Assembly: GCA_964433675.1 (NCBI GenBank)
Contig: CAYSSJ010000003.1
Coordinates: 1-64,000, forward strand
Direction: 5' to 3'
DNA length: 64,000 nt
Origin: CAYSSJ01 sp964433675
Lineage (GTDB): Bacteria > Cloacimonadota > Cloacimonadia > Cloacimonadales > TCS61
Both the position numbers and the translations under genes were made by a program. How positions within the stretch are numbered: position 1 is the stretch's first letter; every line of letters starts with the position of its first letter. This document shows positions 1 through 9,030 of the stretch, one piece after another. The notes under the pieces were generated by a model, which saw only the letters and a list, made by a program, of their open reading frames with translations, was not told the origin of the DNA and ran no database searches.

Positions 1-1137
1 TCACAACTCCGATCACAGTTCCTCTCGATACTGAGATGGATTTCGAAGCTTATGCCGAGAAAGATGATTGGCTAACCAGTCAGACAGTTTCGGCCAACTA
101 TGTCGTTACCGGAGCAGTCGCCGATCCGACCTTTTCACCTGCGCCCGGAATATATACCGAAGCTACGGATGTAACAATAGAAACAGCTACTGAAGATGCG
201 ACAATCATGTATCGCACTGCCACAGACGGTGGAGCATGGTCAGATTGGCAGGTATTCACAACTCCGATTACAGTTCCACTCGATACCGAGATGGATTTCG
301 AAGCTTATGCTGAGAAAGATGATTGGGTTACCAGTCAGACAGTATCGGCAAACTATATAGTCACTGGAGCAGTCGCCGATCCGACTTTCTCACCCGAGCC
401 TGGTCTATATACCGAAGCTACGGATGTAGAGATAGAAACGGATACCGAAGCTGCTACTGTGCTGTACCGTACTTCTACAGATGGCGGAGCATGGACAGAT
501 TGGCAGGTATTCACAACTCCGATTACAGTTCCACTTGATACTGAGATGGATTTCGAAGCTTATGCCGAGAAAGATGATTGGGTAACCAGTCAGACAGTTT
601 CTGCTAACTATATCGTTACCGGCACAGTAGCGGATCCGACTTTCTCACCCGAGCCCGGTCTATATACCGAAGCTACGGATGTAGAGATAGAAACGGATAC
701 CGAAGCTGCTACTGTGATGTACCGTACTGCCACAGACGGTGGAGCTTGGTCAGATTGGGAAACTTATACAGACCCGATTACAGTTCCACTCGATACCGAG
801 ATGGATTTCGAAGCTTATGCTGAGAAAGATGATTGGGTAACCAGTCAGACAGTTTCGGCCAACTATATCATTACCGGCACAGTAGCGGATCCGACCTTCT
901 CACCCGAGCCCGGTCTATATACCGAAGCTACTGATGTAAGTATCGAGACAGATACCGATGGTGCGACTATCATGTATCGAACTTCAACAGATGGCGGTCC
1001 TTGGTCCAATTGGTTCACATATACAGATCCTATAACAGTACCACTCGATACCGAGATGGGATTCGAAGCTTATGCTGAGAAAACAGATTGGATTACGAGC
1101 GCTACAGTTGAAGCTACCTATCTAGTTACAGGCACAG
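1..1137 (+). repeat. Tandem 255-bp coding repeat, array A
   Basis: The anchor ATGG(A/G)(A/T)TTCGAAGC recurs at 36, 291, 546, 801 and 1056, an exact 255-bp (85-codon) period. Units differ at few positions and the array continues beyond the left edge. The same unit makes up array B in the gene at 5399. Confidence 0.95.
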
Positions 1138-2528
1138 TAGCCACACCGACGTTTGACCCGGAAGGCGATGTTTATCTGACAGCACAAACAGTTACCATTA
1201 CTACAGCAACAGCAGGAGCAACGATCGAATACTCATTTGATGGAGAAGAATGGATAGAAGGCGATCAAGTAGAAATCACGGTATCAACTATGCTGTATGC
1301 AAGGGCATATATGCAAGATTGGGTTACCAGTGAGATTGCCGATGACATGTATTATATACTCAATCCTCCTCAAAATCCGGAAGCAGAGGGCTTAGCAGGC
1401 TTTGTGCATCTTTCGTGGGATGTTCCGATTGGTATAGATGCAGCATCTAATATCAGGATTAACAATGCTAACGATAGACTTGGCACTAATAGGCAAAAGC
1501 GTGGAGATTTAGTCGGATACAATATCTATCGTATGATCGATGGTGACTTCACCCTCCTAAACGCAGAGCCGATTTTAGAAAATGAGTATGAAGATCAAGA
1601 ACTGGAAGCCGGTGAATACACCTATCAGGTGACAGCTGTATATGAACAGGGAGAATCTTTGCCTACCGATGAAGTTTCTACTACTGTGCTGAAAGTTGCT
1701 GAACCTCAATTCAGCAAGCCATCGGGAACTTATACCGGTCAGCAGAGTATAGAGATTACTACAGAAACTGAAGATGCAGAGATCCGGTATACTACAGATG
1801 GAACAGATCCTACCGAAGAATCTGATTTATATACAGAACCTATAGTAATAGGAGTGAACACAACCAAAAACATCAAAGCGAAAGCTTTTAAGGCAGATTA
1901 TATCTCCAGTGATATCAATACGGCAAATTACACAGTAACACAAGCAAACTTGATAGTTTCAGTAGAGGTAGGAGATGATCACAATCTGCTTCATTGGCAT
2001 TGGGATGATCCAAATGTCAGTGCAGATGGTGGTTATAATGTTTATCGTCAAACACAAAGAAACGAATTCGTTAAGATCAATCCGGAACCGATTTCTCACT
2101 CCAGATTTATGTCTTACGCTGATACTGACGTTAGCAACGGGGTTACCTATTCATATTATGTTACCGCTATCTTTGATGGTGAAGAGACACTAAGGCTGAA
2201 TGAATATGAAGTCAAGGTAACATATTATGATTTCGAAAAGGCATTTATATTCCCGAATCCTATCAGAGATGGAGAAGCAACTTTCAGAATAACAATGGAT
2301 GCTATAGATTATGATATCCAGATAGCGATATATGACTTTAGTGGTCGTCTTGTACGAAAATTAGATAATGTACCCAATACCGGCTATGAGAATGTCTATG
2401 AATATACATGGAATACTCGAACGGATAATGGTACGAAAGTAGCTCGCGGATCATATTTTGCACGAATAGTGGCAAAAAATAGTGAAAAAACCGTAGAACA
2501 GATCGTCAAAATTGCTGTGATAAGGTAG
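1..2528 (+). CDS. Secreted CHB_HEX_C-repeat protein with sorting domain, 5' truncated
   Basis: The reading frame is open to the left edge (first full codon at base 3), so the ATG at 36 lies inside a repeat and is not the start. The visible 3' part begins with four full 85-residue CHB_HEX_C-like (chitobiase C-terminal type) units, recognisable by 'GAWSDWETYT' and 'PLDTEMDFEAYAEKDDW'. A diverged unit (about 1138-1360), an FN3 domain (1366-1690, 'LVGYNIYR'), another CHB_HEX_C unit ('IRYTTDGTDPTEESDLYTEP'), a second FN3 domain and a C-terminal FlgD-like sorting domain ('FIFPNPIRDG...ARGSYFARIV') follow. It is probably exported across the outer membrane by a type IX-like system and used as a surface or adhesive protein; ligand unknown. 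The repeat DNA closely matches that of the gene at 5399. A PorV-OmpA gene follows after 22 nt, suggesting co-transcription. Confidence 0.85.
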   Translation, partial: TTPITVPLDTEMDFEAYAEKDDWLTSQTVSANYVVTGAVADPTFSPAPGIYTEATDVTIETATEDATIMYRTATDGGAWSDWQVFTTPITVPLDTEMDFEAYAEKDDWVTSQTVSANYIVTGAVADPTFSPEPGLYTEATDVEIETDTEAATVLYRTSTDGGAWTDWQVFTTPITVPLDTEMDFEAYAEKDDWVTSQTVSANYIVTGTVADPTFSPEPGLYTEATDVEIETDTEAATVMYRTATDGGAWSDWETYTDPITVPLDTEMDFEAYAEKDDWVTSQTVSANYIITGTVADPTFSPEPGLYTEATDVSIETDTDGATIMYRTSTDGGPWSNWFTYTDPITVPLDTEMGFEAYAEKTDWITSATVEATYLVTGTVATPTFDPEGDVYLTAQTVTITTATAGATIEYSFDGEEWIEGDQVEITVSTMLYARAYMQDWVTSEIADDMYYILNPPQNPEAEGLAGFVHLSWDVPIGIDAASNIRINNANDRLGTNRQKRGDLVGYNIYRMIDGDFTLLNAEPILENEYEDQELEAGEYTYQVTAVYEQGESLPTDEVSTTVLKVAEPQFSKPSGTYTGQQSIEITTETEDAEIRYTTDGTDPTEESDLYTEPIVIGVNTTKNIKAKAFKADYISSDINTANYTVTQANLIVSVEVGDDHNLLHWHWDDPNVSADGGYNVYRQTQRNEFVKINPEPISHSRFMSYADTDVSNGVTYSYYVTAIFDGEETLRLNEYEVKVTYYDFEKAFIFPNPIRDGEATFRITMDAIDYDIQIAIYDFSGRLVRKLDNVPNTGYENVYEYTWNTRTDNGTKVARGSYFARIVAKNSEKTVEQIVKIAVIR

Positions 2529-2550
2529 TTACGATAAAGTTGGAGGAATT

Positions 2551-3984
2551 ATGAATATAAAACATGTGTTGACAATAATTTTAGTAATCGGAATGGTCGG
2601 AATCCTATCAGCCGGTTCTTACAATCATGCTGCATCGTACATCAGAATGGGGTTGAGCGCAAGAGCACTCGGTATGGGTAGCGCTGCTTCTGCCTCTATA
2701 GATGATGTTTCGGCAGCGTATTGGAATCCAGCCGGATTAGCATTGGTGGATCAGCTTCAATTGGCTTCTATGTATGCACTGAATATGGGAATAGATCGTA
2801 CTTACAATTATGTGGGGCTAGGTTTTAAAACCTCTTTCGCTCATATCGGTCTCACATGGGTAAATGCTAATATGACCGGCTTTGAGGGCTATGATGCTAA
2901 TGCCAATCCAACGGGATCTTTCGATAATAATGAACACAATATCGGGTTGAGCTTGGCACAAGGATTCAATCGTTTCCGTATCGGCGCAACTGCCAAAATG
3001 TATCTTTCCAATATAGATGACGATTCTGAAAGCGGATATGGTGTAGATGTGGGGATGCAGATGGATCTATCTCAAAAATTCACTATAGCAGTGATGGGAC
3101 GGGATCTGATCGGTGAACTTGCCGATGATGAGATACCCTACGAACTATCAGCCGGCATTGCATATAAGCCGGTACGTGGTTTCACTCTCGCTTCTGATGT
3201 GAAGCTGGTGCAAGATCTGGATCCAACCGCTTCAGTAGGTATGGAATATTGGACAAAATTCAGACGAGATACCAAACCTGCAGATACTTTCTTATCCGAT
3301 ATGTCTGCCGGTTTTCGAGTTGGTTTGACCGATATCGCCGACGATATGCGTATTACTGCCGGTTTTGGATTAGGCTACAGAATGATTGCGGTAGATTATG
3401 CTTTTATCCCTGCTAATCAAGACTTCTTAGACGATTCGCATAGATTATCTCTAAGGATGGATTTTGGTTATGAGCGAAAACGAGAAGAAAAAGCAGTTAA
3501 AGTCGTGAGAGAGTACGAACCTGCCGAAATTCAACCGGAAGAACCGGCCGTAGAAGAGAAAGATCCTGTAGAAGAAAGACCGACTTTGGAAGATAGACGA
3601 GAAGAGAGAAGAGCTCTCAGGGCAGAAGCCGAACGATTAACCAGAGAAACAAATCATGAACTGCAAGACTCATTTGAATTGGATTCAACTGTTTTGAAGC
3701 GATCAGCTTATCTGCAGATCGATATGATAGCTGATTTCCTAAATGAAAACTTGGATTACTCAGTATTGATAATCGGTCATGCATGTAATCTCGGCTCTGA
3801 AGAATACAATATGAGAATATCTATCCAAAGAGCTCAAGTAATCGCCGATTATCTTGTAGATAAAGGGATAGATCCTGCCAGAATAGAAGTGGAAGGTAAA
3901 GGTGATACTGAGCCGGTGGCATCAAATGAGACAGAAGAAGGCAGAGCAACAAACAGAAGAATCGAAATACATTTGATAGATTAA
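2551..3984 (+). CDS. PorV/PorQ-like outer-membrane barrel fused to OmpA-like domain
   Basis: This 477-residue protein has a signal peptide (about 1-21), then a PorV/PorQ-family beta-barrel (about 22-310; hallmark 'MGLSARALGMGSAASAS' and 'AAYWNPAGLA'), a charged E/R-rich linker (about 312-365) and a C-terminal OmpA-like domain (about 370-477, ending 'RATNRRIEIHLID'). PorV proteins act as shuttles or receptors for type IX secretion clients in Bacteroidota, which fits its place amid secreted sorting-domain proteins. The OmpA half would anchor the barrel to peptidoglycan. However, the usual 'GHTD' peptidoglycan-binding motif reads 'GHAC', so the key Asp is Cys412, while the partner Arg427 ('IQRA') is kept. 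The SD 'GGAGG' precedes the ATG. The gene ends in a strong terminator 27 nt after the stop. Family assignment is firm; the role in secretion is inferred. Confidence 0.85.
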   Translation: MNIKHVLTIILVIGMVGILSAGSYNHAASYIRMGLSARALGMGSAASASIDDVSAAYWNPAGLALVDQLQLASMYALNMGIDRTYNYVGLGFKTSFAHIGLTWVNANMTGFEGYDANANPTGSFDNNEHNIGLSLAQGFNRFRIGATAKMYLSNIDDDSESGYGVDVGMQMDLSQKFTIAVMGRDLIGELADDEIPYELSAGIAYKPVRGFTLASDVKLVQDLDPTASVGMEYWTKFRRDTKPADTFLSDMSAGFRVGLTDIADDMRITAGFGLGYRMIAVDYAFIPANQDFLDDSHRLSLRMDFGYERKREEKAVKVVREYEPAEIQPEEPAVEEKDPVEERPTLEDRREERRALRAEAERLTRETNHELQDSFELDSTVLKRSAYLQIDMIADFLNENLDYSVLIIGHACNLGSEEYNMRISIQRAQVIADYLVDKGIDPARIEVEGKGDTEPVASNETEEGRATNRRIEIHLID

Positions 3985-3986
3985 AG

Positions 3987-5321
3987 ATGCTTAAAACGAA
4001 AATGAATAACAGGGGCGGCATTAAGTCGCCCTTTTTATGTTCAATTTCATCCCACCGTTGGTTAGTGGTATTGTTTGCTCTTATTGCTTGTCCTATCATT
4101 CTATCCTCAAACGTGAGATATGAATTGGAAGACGTTGAGATTGCAGTTTCATCACATAATGTAGATGCAGGTGATAGTTTTGATGTGATCGTTTCTACTG
4201 GAGAAATTTTGGATGATTGGGATGTAGCTGCTTATCAGTTTATGTTCTATTTTGATGAAACAATTATTCAGTATGAAGGTTATAGCTTGACAGGCACGAT
4301 ATCCCAAGGTGGGTCTGCATTGATTAATGACAATATCCCTGGTGAATTGAATATAGGATATATGAATGTATATTCAATTTTTGGCGAAGGAGATCTGATC
4401 CATTTGACTTTTTCTGCCCTGCAGGCAGGTTTTTCCGATCTCATCATAGAAGATTTTGTTTATAATGCTACCCCAATTAACAATATCACTAACGGTGAAG
4501 TAACCGTTATTGGCACAACAGTGGCAGCACCACAATTTGATCCACCTGCCGGATTGTATTACACCACTCAATTTATTACTATTGAATGTGTAACCGAATT
4601 GGCAGTAATACATTATACAACCGATGGTACCGATCCGGATCAAAATTCACCGGTGTATAGCGACCCAATAGAAATTCCAACGAACACTGCAAAAACAATC
4701 AAAGCAAAAGCCTACAAAGAGGGCATGCAACCCAGCCCGATATCAGAAGCTCATTATAATGTTACCGGACAAGTGGCTGCACCGAACTTCGATCCACCGG
4801 CAGGAAGCTATGAAGAAGAAATCGAAGTACATATTTCCACAAGTACACCAGATGCAGAAATATACTATACATTAGATGGCTCAGATCCTGGCCAAAATTC
4901 CTTTTTGTACATCTCTCCACTGGAGATATCCGAATCAGTAACTATAAAAGCACAAGCATACAAAGATGAATGGCTGGCGAGCGAAATATCCGAAGCTGAG
5001 TACGTTATCGATCAGATTTCTGCTGATATCAATAATTCTGATCACTTTCTTGATGTTTTGTTATATCCATCACCTTATATTTCGAATTCTAATCTCAGGA
5101 TCGATTTTTCATTATCAGCTTATACTTATGTAACCATAGATGTATTCAATGTTAGAGGGCAAAGAATCGTTCGACTAGCTGAGGGCTACTACAACGGGCA
5201 TAATAATCTGATATGGGATATGAGAGATAGAAGAGGAGCCAGGATTTCCTCAGGGATCTATTTTGTTAGTTTAACAACAGAGAATTCCAACCACAATAGT
5301 AGAATAGTTGTAGTCAATTAA
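3987..5321 (+). CDS. Secreted cohesin-like + 2x CHB_HEX_C protein with sorting domain
   Basis: With the ATG at 3987 the protein has 444 residues: a long N-region and hydrophobic signal segment ('WLVVLFALIACPIIL', about 25-40), a cohesin-like beta-sandwich (about 45-175; 'VDAGDSFDVIVSTG', 'YDFDETIIQYEG'-type strand order), two CHB_HEX_C domains (about 178-255 and 258-340, with 'IHYTTDGTDPDQNSPVY' and 'IYYTLDGSDPGQNSFLY') and a FlgD-like sorting domain (about 355-444, 'FNVRGQRIVRL...ISSGIYFVSL'). It resembles the N- and C-terminal ends of the next gene without the long repeat array. The start is uncertain: no clear ribosome-binding site is seen at 3987, and an intrinsic terminator (4011-4036) lies inside the first codons. 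GTG 4065 or TTG 4071 are alternatives, but neither has a good SD and both shorten the signal peptide. Confidence 0.75.
   Translation: MLKTKMNNRGGIKSPFLCSISSHRWLVVLFALIACPIILSSNVRYELEDVEIAVSSHNVDAGDSFDVIVSTGEILDDWDVAAYQFMFYFDETIIQYEGYSLTGTISQGGSALINDNIPGELNIGYMNVYSIFGEGDLIHLTFSALQAGFSDLIIEDFVYNATPINNITNGEVTVIGTTVAAPQFDPPAGLYYTTQFITIECVTELAVIHYTTDGTDPDQNSPVYSDPIEIPTNTAKTIKAKAYKEGMQPSPISEAHYNVTGQVAAPNFDPPAGSYEEEIEVHISTSTPDAEIYYTLDGSDPGQNSFLYISPLEISESVTIKAQAYKDEWLASEISEAEYVIDQISADINNSDHFLDVLLYPSPYISNSNLRIDFSLSAYTYVTIDVFNVRGQRIVRLAEGYYNGHNNLIWDMRDRRGARISSGIYFVSLTTENSNHNSRIVVVN
4011..4036 (+). terminator. Intrinsic terminator of the PorV-OmpA gene
   Basis: A 7-bp stem GGGCGGC/GTCGCCC (one G-U pair, loop ATTAA) is followed by TTTTT. 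It begins 27 nt after the stop at 3984 and overlaps the annotated 5' end of the next gene. Confidence 0.8.
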
Positions 5322-5398
5322 ACCTCTTAAGATTTAATTTCTTTACAAAAAAAAATGGTATGAAATTTTAGTAATGATTTTTCTATAAAGGGGGAAAT

Positions 5399-8300
5399 AT
5401 GAAAAAAATTATTTTTATTGCCATTTTGGTTTTGTCCATAACAGTTCTAAACGCGTTTGATCCTGACGATATATCTATAAATGTTACCGAAGAAAGTGTT
5501 TTAATAGTAGAATCATGTCAGATAGATGTAGTTACTTCTGAAATACTCTCTTCATGGAATATAACTTCATTTCAATTTAAACTGGAATATGATGAAACTT
5601 TAGTTGAATACCTAAGCTATAGTCTGGAGCAAACGATATCTACTGGTGGTATGATCGTTGTAAACGATAACGACCCCGGTATTTTGCAGATCTCATATAT
5701 GAATACCACTCCATTATCCGGCGAGGGAAGTTTGGTCAGTTTTCACTTCGATTCGATCGATACGGGTACCACGGATCTCGTTATAAGCAATTTCAAATAT
5801 AACGCAGAAAACATACAAAATTTGAATAACGGTCAGATCATAGTCGAATTACCCACAGTAGAGACACCGGAGTACAGCCCCGATTCCAGTATTATTTACA
5901 CTAATCCGATAGACGTGGTTATCTCCACACCTACTGACGGAGCTACGATCATGTATCGTGCCGCCACGGATGGTGGAGCTTGGACAGATTGGGAAACTTA
6001 TACAGATGTGATAACAGTACCGCTCGACACTGAAATGGATTTCGAAGCTTATGCTCAGAAAGATGATTGGGTAACCAGTCAGACCGTATCGGCTAATTAT
6101 ATCGTTACCGGCACAGTCGCCGATCCGACCTTCTCACCCGCGCCCGGAATATATACCGAAGCTACTGATGTGAGTATTGAAACAGCTACGGAAGATGCGA
6201 CTATTATGTACCGTACTGCCACAGATGGTGGAACATGGACAGATTGGGAAATTTATACAGACCCGATTACAGTTCCACTCGATACTGAGATGGATTTCGA
6301 AGCTTATGCTGAGAAAGACGATTGGGTAACCAGTCAGACCGTATCGGCAAATTATATCGTTACCGGCACAGTCGCCGATCCGACTTTCTCACCCGAGCCC
6401 GGACTATATACAGAAGCTACTGATGTAAGCATCGAAACAGATACCGAAGAAGCAACTATAATGTATCGAACTGCCACAAATTGCGGAGCTTGGTCAGATT
6501 GGGAAACTTATACAGTTCCGATCACCGTTCCTCTGGATACCGAGATGGATTTCGAATCTTATGCCCAGAAAGATGATTGGGTAACCAGCCAGACAGTTTC
6601 GGCTAACTATATCGTTACCGGCACAGTTGCGGATCCGACCTTCTCACCTGCGCCCGGATTATATACAGAAGCTACTGATGTAAGCATCGAAACAGATACC
6701 GAAGAAGCAACTATAATGTATCGAACTGCCACAAATTGCGGAGCTTGGTCAGATTGGGAAACTTATACAGTTCCGATCACCGTTCCTCTGGATACCGAGA
6801 TGGATTTCGAATCTTATGCCCAGAAAGATGATTGGGTTACCAGTGAGACTGTTTCGGCTAATTATATCGTTACCGGTACAGTCGCCGATCCGACCTTCTC
6901 ACCTGCGCCCGGACTATATACCGAAGCTACAGATGTGAGTATTGAAACAGCTACGGAAGATGCAACTCTTATGTACCGTACTGCCACAGATGGTGGTGCT
7001 TGGACGAACTGGGAAACCTATACAGACCCGATTACAGTTCCACTCGATACTGAGATGGATTTCGAAGCTAATGCCGAGAAAGATGATTGGGTAACCAGTC
7101 AGACCGTATCGGCCAACTATATCGTTACCGGCACAGTCGCCGATCCGACTTTCTCACCCGAGCCCGGACTATATACAGAAGCTACTGATGTAAGCATCGA
7201 AACAGATACCGAAGAAGCAACTATAATGTATCGCACTGCCACAAATGGCGGAGCTTGGTCAGATTGGGAAACTTATACAGATGCCATAACTGTAGAGCTC
7301 AATATGGAGATGGACTTCGAAGCTTATGCCGAGAAAGATGATTGGGTAACCAGTCAGACCGTATCGGCCAACTATATCGTTACCGGCACAGTAGCCGATC
7401 CGACCTTTTCACCTGCGCCCGGTTTATACACCGAAGCTACGGATGTGATTATCGAGACAGATACCGAAGATGCTACTATCATGTATCGCACCGCCATTGA
7501 TGGTGGAGCATGGACAGACTGGGAAACTTATATAGATGCGATCACAGTTCCACTCGATACCGAGATGGATTTCGAAGCCTATGCCGAGAAAGATGATTGG
7601 GTAACCAGTCAGACAGTTTCGGCCAACTATGTCGTTACCGGAGCAGTCGCCGATCCGACCTTTTCACCTGCGCCCGGTTTATACACCGAAGCTACGGATG
7701 TGAGTATCGAGACAGATACCGAAGATGCTACTATCATGTATCGTACTGCCACAGATGGTAGTGCTTGGACGAACTGGGAAACCTATACAGAAGTGATAAC
7801 AGTTCCTCTGGATACCGAGATGGATTTTGAAGCTTATGCTGAGAAAGATGATTGGGTAACCAGCCAGACCGTATCGGCTAATTATGTCGTTACCGGCACA
7901 GTTGCCACACCGACAAATGATCCCCCTGCAGGCGCATATACAGAACCTATATATATAACTTTAGATTGTGATACAGAGGGTGCGGATATTTATTATACTC
8001 TCGATGGAGAAGAGCCTACTCAAAGCTCCGAGTTATATACCGAACCGATATATATGGAGTATTCTCATACTTTGAAGGCTAAGGCTTTTAAAGATGATTG
8101 GATAGCAAGTGAAACATTAAGCGCTGAATATCATATACTTTATCCTCCCACAAATCTGGAAGCGGATGCAGGTTATATATATGTGGAGCTAAGTTGGGGA
8201 ATGCCCGAATTACCGGTAAGAACACGAAGTTTTGATCATCATAATAGAACTAAGATGACGACTGATGAGAGTAGAGAGGATTTTCTCGGTTACAATATCT

Positions 8301-9013
8301 ATCGTTATGACGAGATAATCAATGATGAGATTATCACAGTGGAAGAATATGAAGACACCGAAGTCATCAGCGGTGAGACATATCTCTATTATGTGACAGC
8401 AGTATATAGCGAAGGTGAATCGGATCCTTCCAATGAAGTTGAAGTAACCATACCGGAGATGGTAGCGACACCAGAGTTTGATCCGGACGGTGGTTTTTAT
8501 GAAGAAGCTATCGAGGTGGTGATCTCAACGAGCACTCCCGAAGCTGATATTTACTATACTCTCGATGAAAGTGAACCTACTCAAGAATCATTTTTATACA
8601 CCGAACCTGTATATCTGGATAGCACTACTACTATCAAAGCCAAGGCATTCAAAGAAGATTGGGAACCTAGCGAAGTAGCAGAAGCTTATTATGAGATAGA
8701 GATTACCGGTAGTGACGACGATGATATTATCCCGCTTGCTACCAAATTAGATCCCGCATATCCTAATCCATTCAATCCAAGCACAACGATACCTTTTTCC
8801 TTAAAAAAAGCGCAAGATGTGAATATTTCGATTTTCAATATCAGAGGACAAAAAATAAAAGAACTGATAGATGGGCAATATGAAGCTGGTAATCACCAAG
8901 TCATCTGGCATGGGAAAGATCATAGAGGAGAAAGAGCTTCGAGCGGCGTCTATTTTTGTATTATGAGAAGCGAAGAAGGAAAGTACTTCAACAAAATTGT
9001 AATGATAAAATAA
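5399..9013 (+). CDS. Secreted cohesin-like protein with long CHB_HEX_C repeat array and sorting domain
   Basis: 1204 residues. Signal peptide about 1-20 ('IIFIAILVLSITVLNAF'), cohesin-like domain about 22-155, about eight near-identical 85-residue CHB_HEX_C-like units (about 158-835), one diverged CHB_HEX_C unit (836-913, 'IYYTLDGEEPTQSSELY'), FN3 (914-1018), a further CHB_HEX_C unit (1020-1100) and a FlgD-like sorting domain (1110-1204, 'PAYPNPFNPSTTI'). CHB_HEX_C domains are beta-sandwich accessory modules of glycosidases, but no catalytic domain is present, so a stalk-like surface or carbohydrate-contacting role is more likely than enzymatic activity (inference). Two neighbouring repeat units carry the rare 'NCGAW' variant in place of 'DGGAW', marking a recent duplication. 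The SD 'AAAGGGGG' sits 6 nt before the ATG. The next gene starts 17 nt after the stop. Confidence 0.88.
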   Translation: MKKIIFIAILVLSITVLNAFDPDDISINVTEESVLIVESCQIDVVTSEILSSWNITSFQFKLEYDETLVEYLSYSLEQTISTGGMIVVNDNDPGILQISYMNTTPLSGEGSLVSFHFDSIDTGTTDLVISNFKYNAENIQNLNNGQIIVELPTVETPEYSPDSSIIYTNPIDVVISTPTDGATIMYRAATDGGAWTDWETYTDVITVPLDTEMDFEAYAQKDDWVTSQTVSANYIVTGTVADPTFSPAPGIYTEATDVSIETATEDATIMYRTATDGGTWTDWEIYTDPITVPLDTEMDFEAYAEKDDWVTSQTVSANYIVTGTVADPTFSPEPGLYTEATDVSIETDTEEATIMYRTATNCGAWSDWETYTVPITVPLDTEMDFESYAQKDDWVTSQTVSANYIVTGTVADPTFSPAPGLYTEATDVSIETDTEEATIMYRTATNCGAWSDWETYTVPITVPLDTEMDFESYAQKDDWVTSETVSANYIVTGTVADPTFSPAPGLYTEATDVSIETATEDATLMYRTATDGGAWTNWETYTDPITVPLDTEMDFEANAEKDDWVTSQTVSANYIVTGTVADPTFSPEPGLYTEATDVSIETDTEEATIMYRTATNGGAWSDWETYTDAITVELNMEMDFEAYAEKDDWVTSQTVSANYIVTGTVADPTFSPAPGLYTEATDVIIETDTEDATIMYRTAIDGGAWTDWETYIDAITVPLDTEMDFEAYAEKDDWVTSQTVSANYVVTGAVADPTFSPAPGLYTEATDVSIETDTEDATIMYRTATDGSAWTNWETYTEVITVPLDTEMDFEAYAEKDDWVTSQTVSANYVVTGTVATPTNDPPAGAYTEPIYITLDCDTEGADIYYTLDGEEPTQSSELYTEPIYMEYSHTLKAKAFKDDWIASETLSAEYHILYPPTNLEADAGYIYVELSWGMPELPVRTRSFDHHNRTKMTTDESREDFLGYNIYRYDEIINDEIITVEEYEDTEVISGETYLYYVTAVYSEGESDPSNEVEVTIPEMVATPEFDPDGGFYEEAIEVVISTSTPEADIYYTLDESEPTQESFLYTEPVYLDSTTTIKAKAFKEDWEPSEVAEAYYEIEITGSDDDDIIPLATKLDPAYPNPFNPSTTIPFSLKKAQDVNISIFNIRGQKIKELIDGQYEAGNHQVIWHGKDHRGERASSGVYFCIMRSEEGKYFNKIVMIK
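5873..7907 (+). repeat. Tandem 255-bp coding repeat, array B
   Basis: The anchor ATGGA(T/C)TTCGAA recurs at 6035, 6290, 6545, 6800, 7055, 7310 and 7565, with ATGGATTTTGAAGC at 7820: eight steps with an exact 255-bp period. The stretches around 6413-6667 and 6668-6922 are almost the same base for base. A block of about 100 bp near 7580-7680 nearly matches 50-150 of array A. Confidence 0.95.
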
Positions 9014-9030
9014 AAATGCAGGAGGAGAAA

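Noticed and set aside
5873..7907. Regular repeat array resembling CRISPR or satellite DNA
   Set aside because: The 255-bp period is a multiple of three, remains in one open frame and encodes folded CHB_HEX_C-like domains.
3987..9013. Glycoside hydrolase activity suggested by chitobiase-type domains
   Set aside because: Only the accessory CHB_HEX_C modules are present; no catalytic GH20 or other hydrolase domain is visible.
8956..9030. Longer N-terminus for the protein starting at 9031
   Set aside because: It would overlap the previous gene by 58 nt and put charged residues before the signal peptide; ATG 9031 has an ideal SD.
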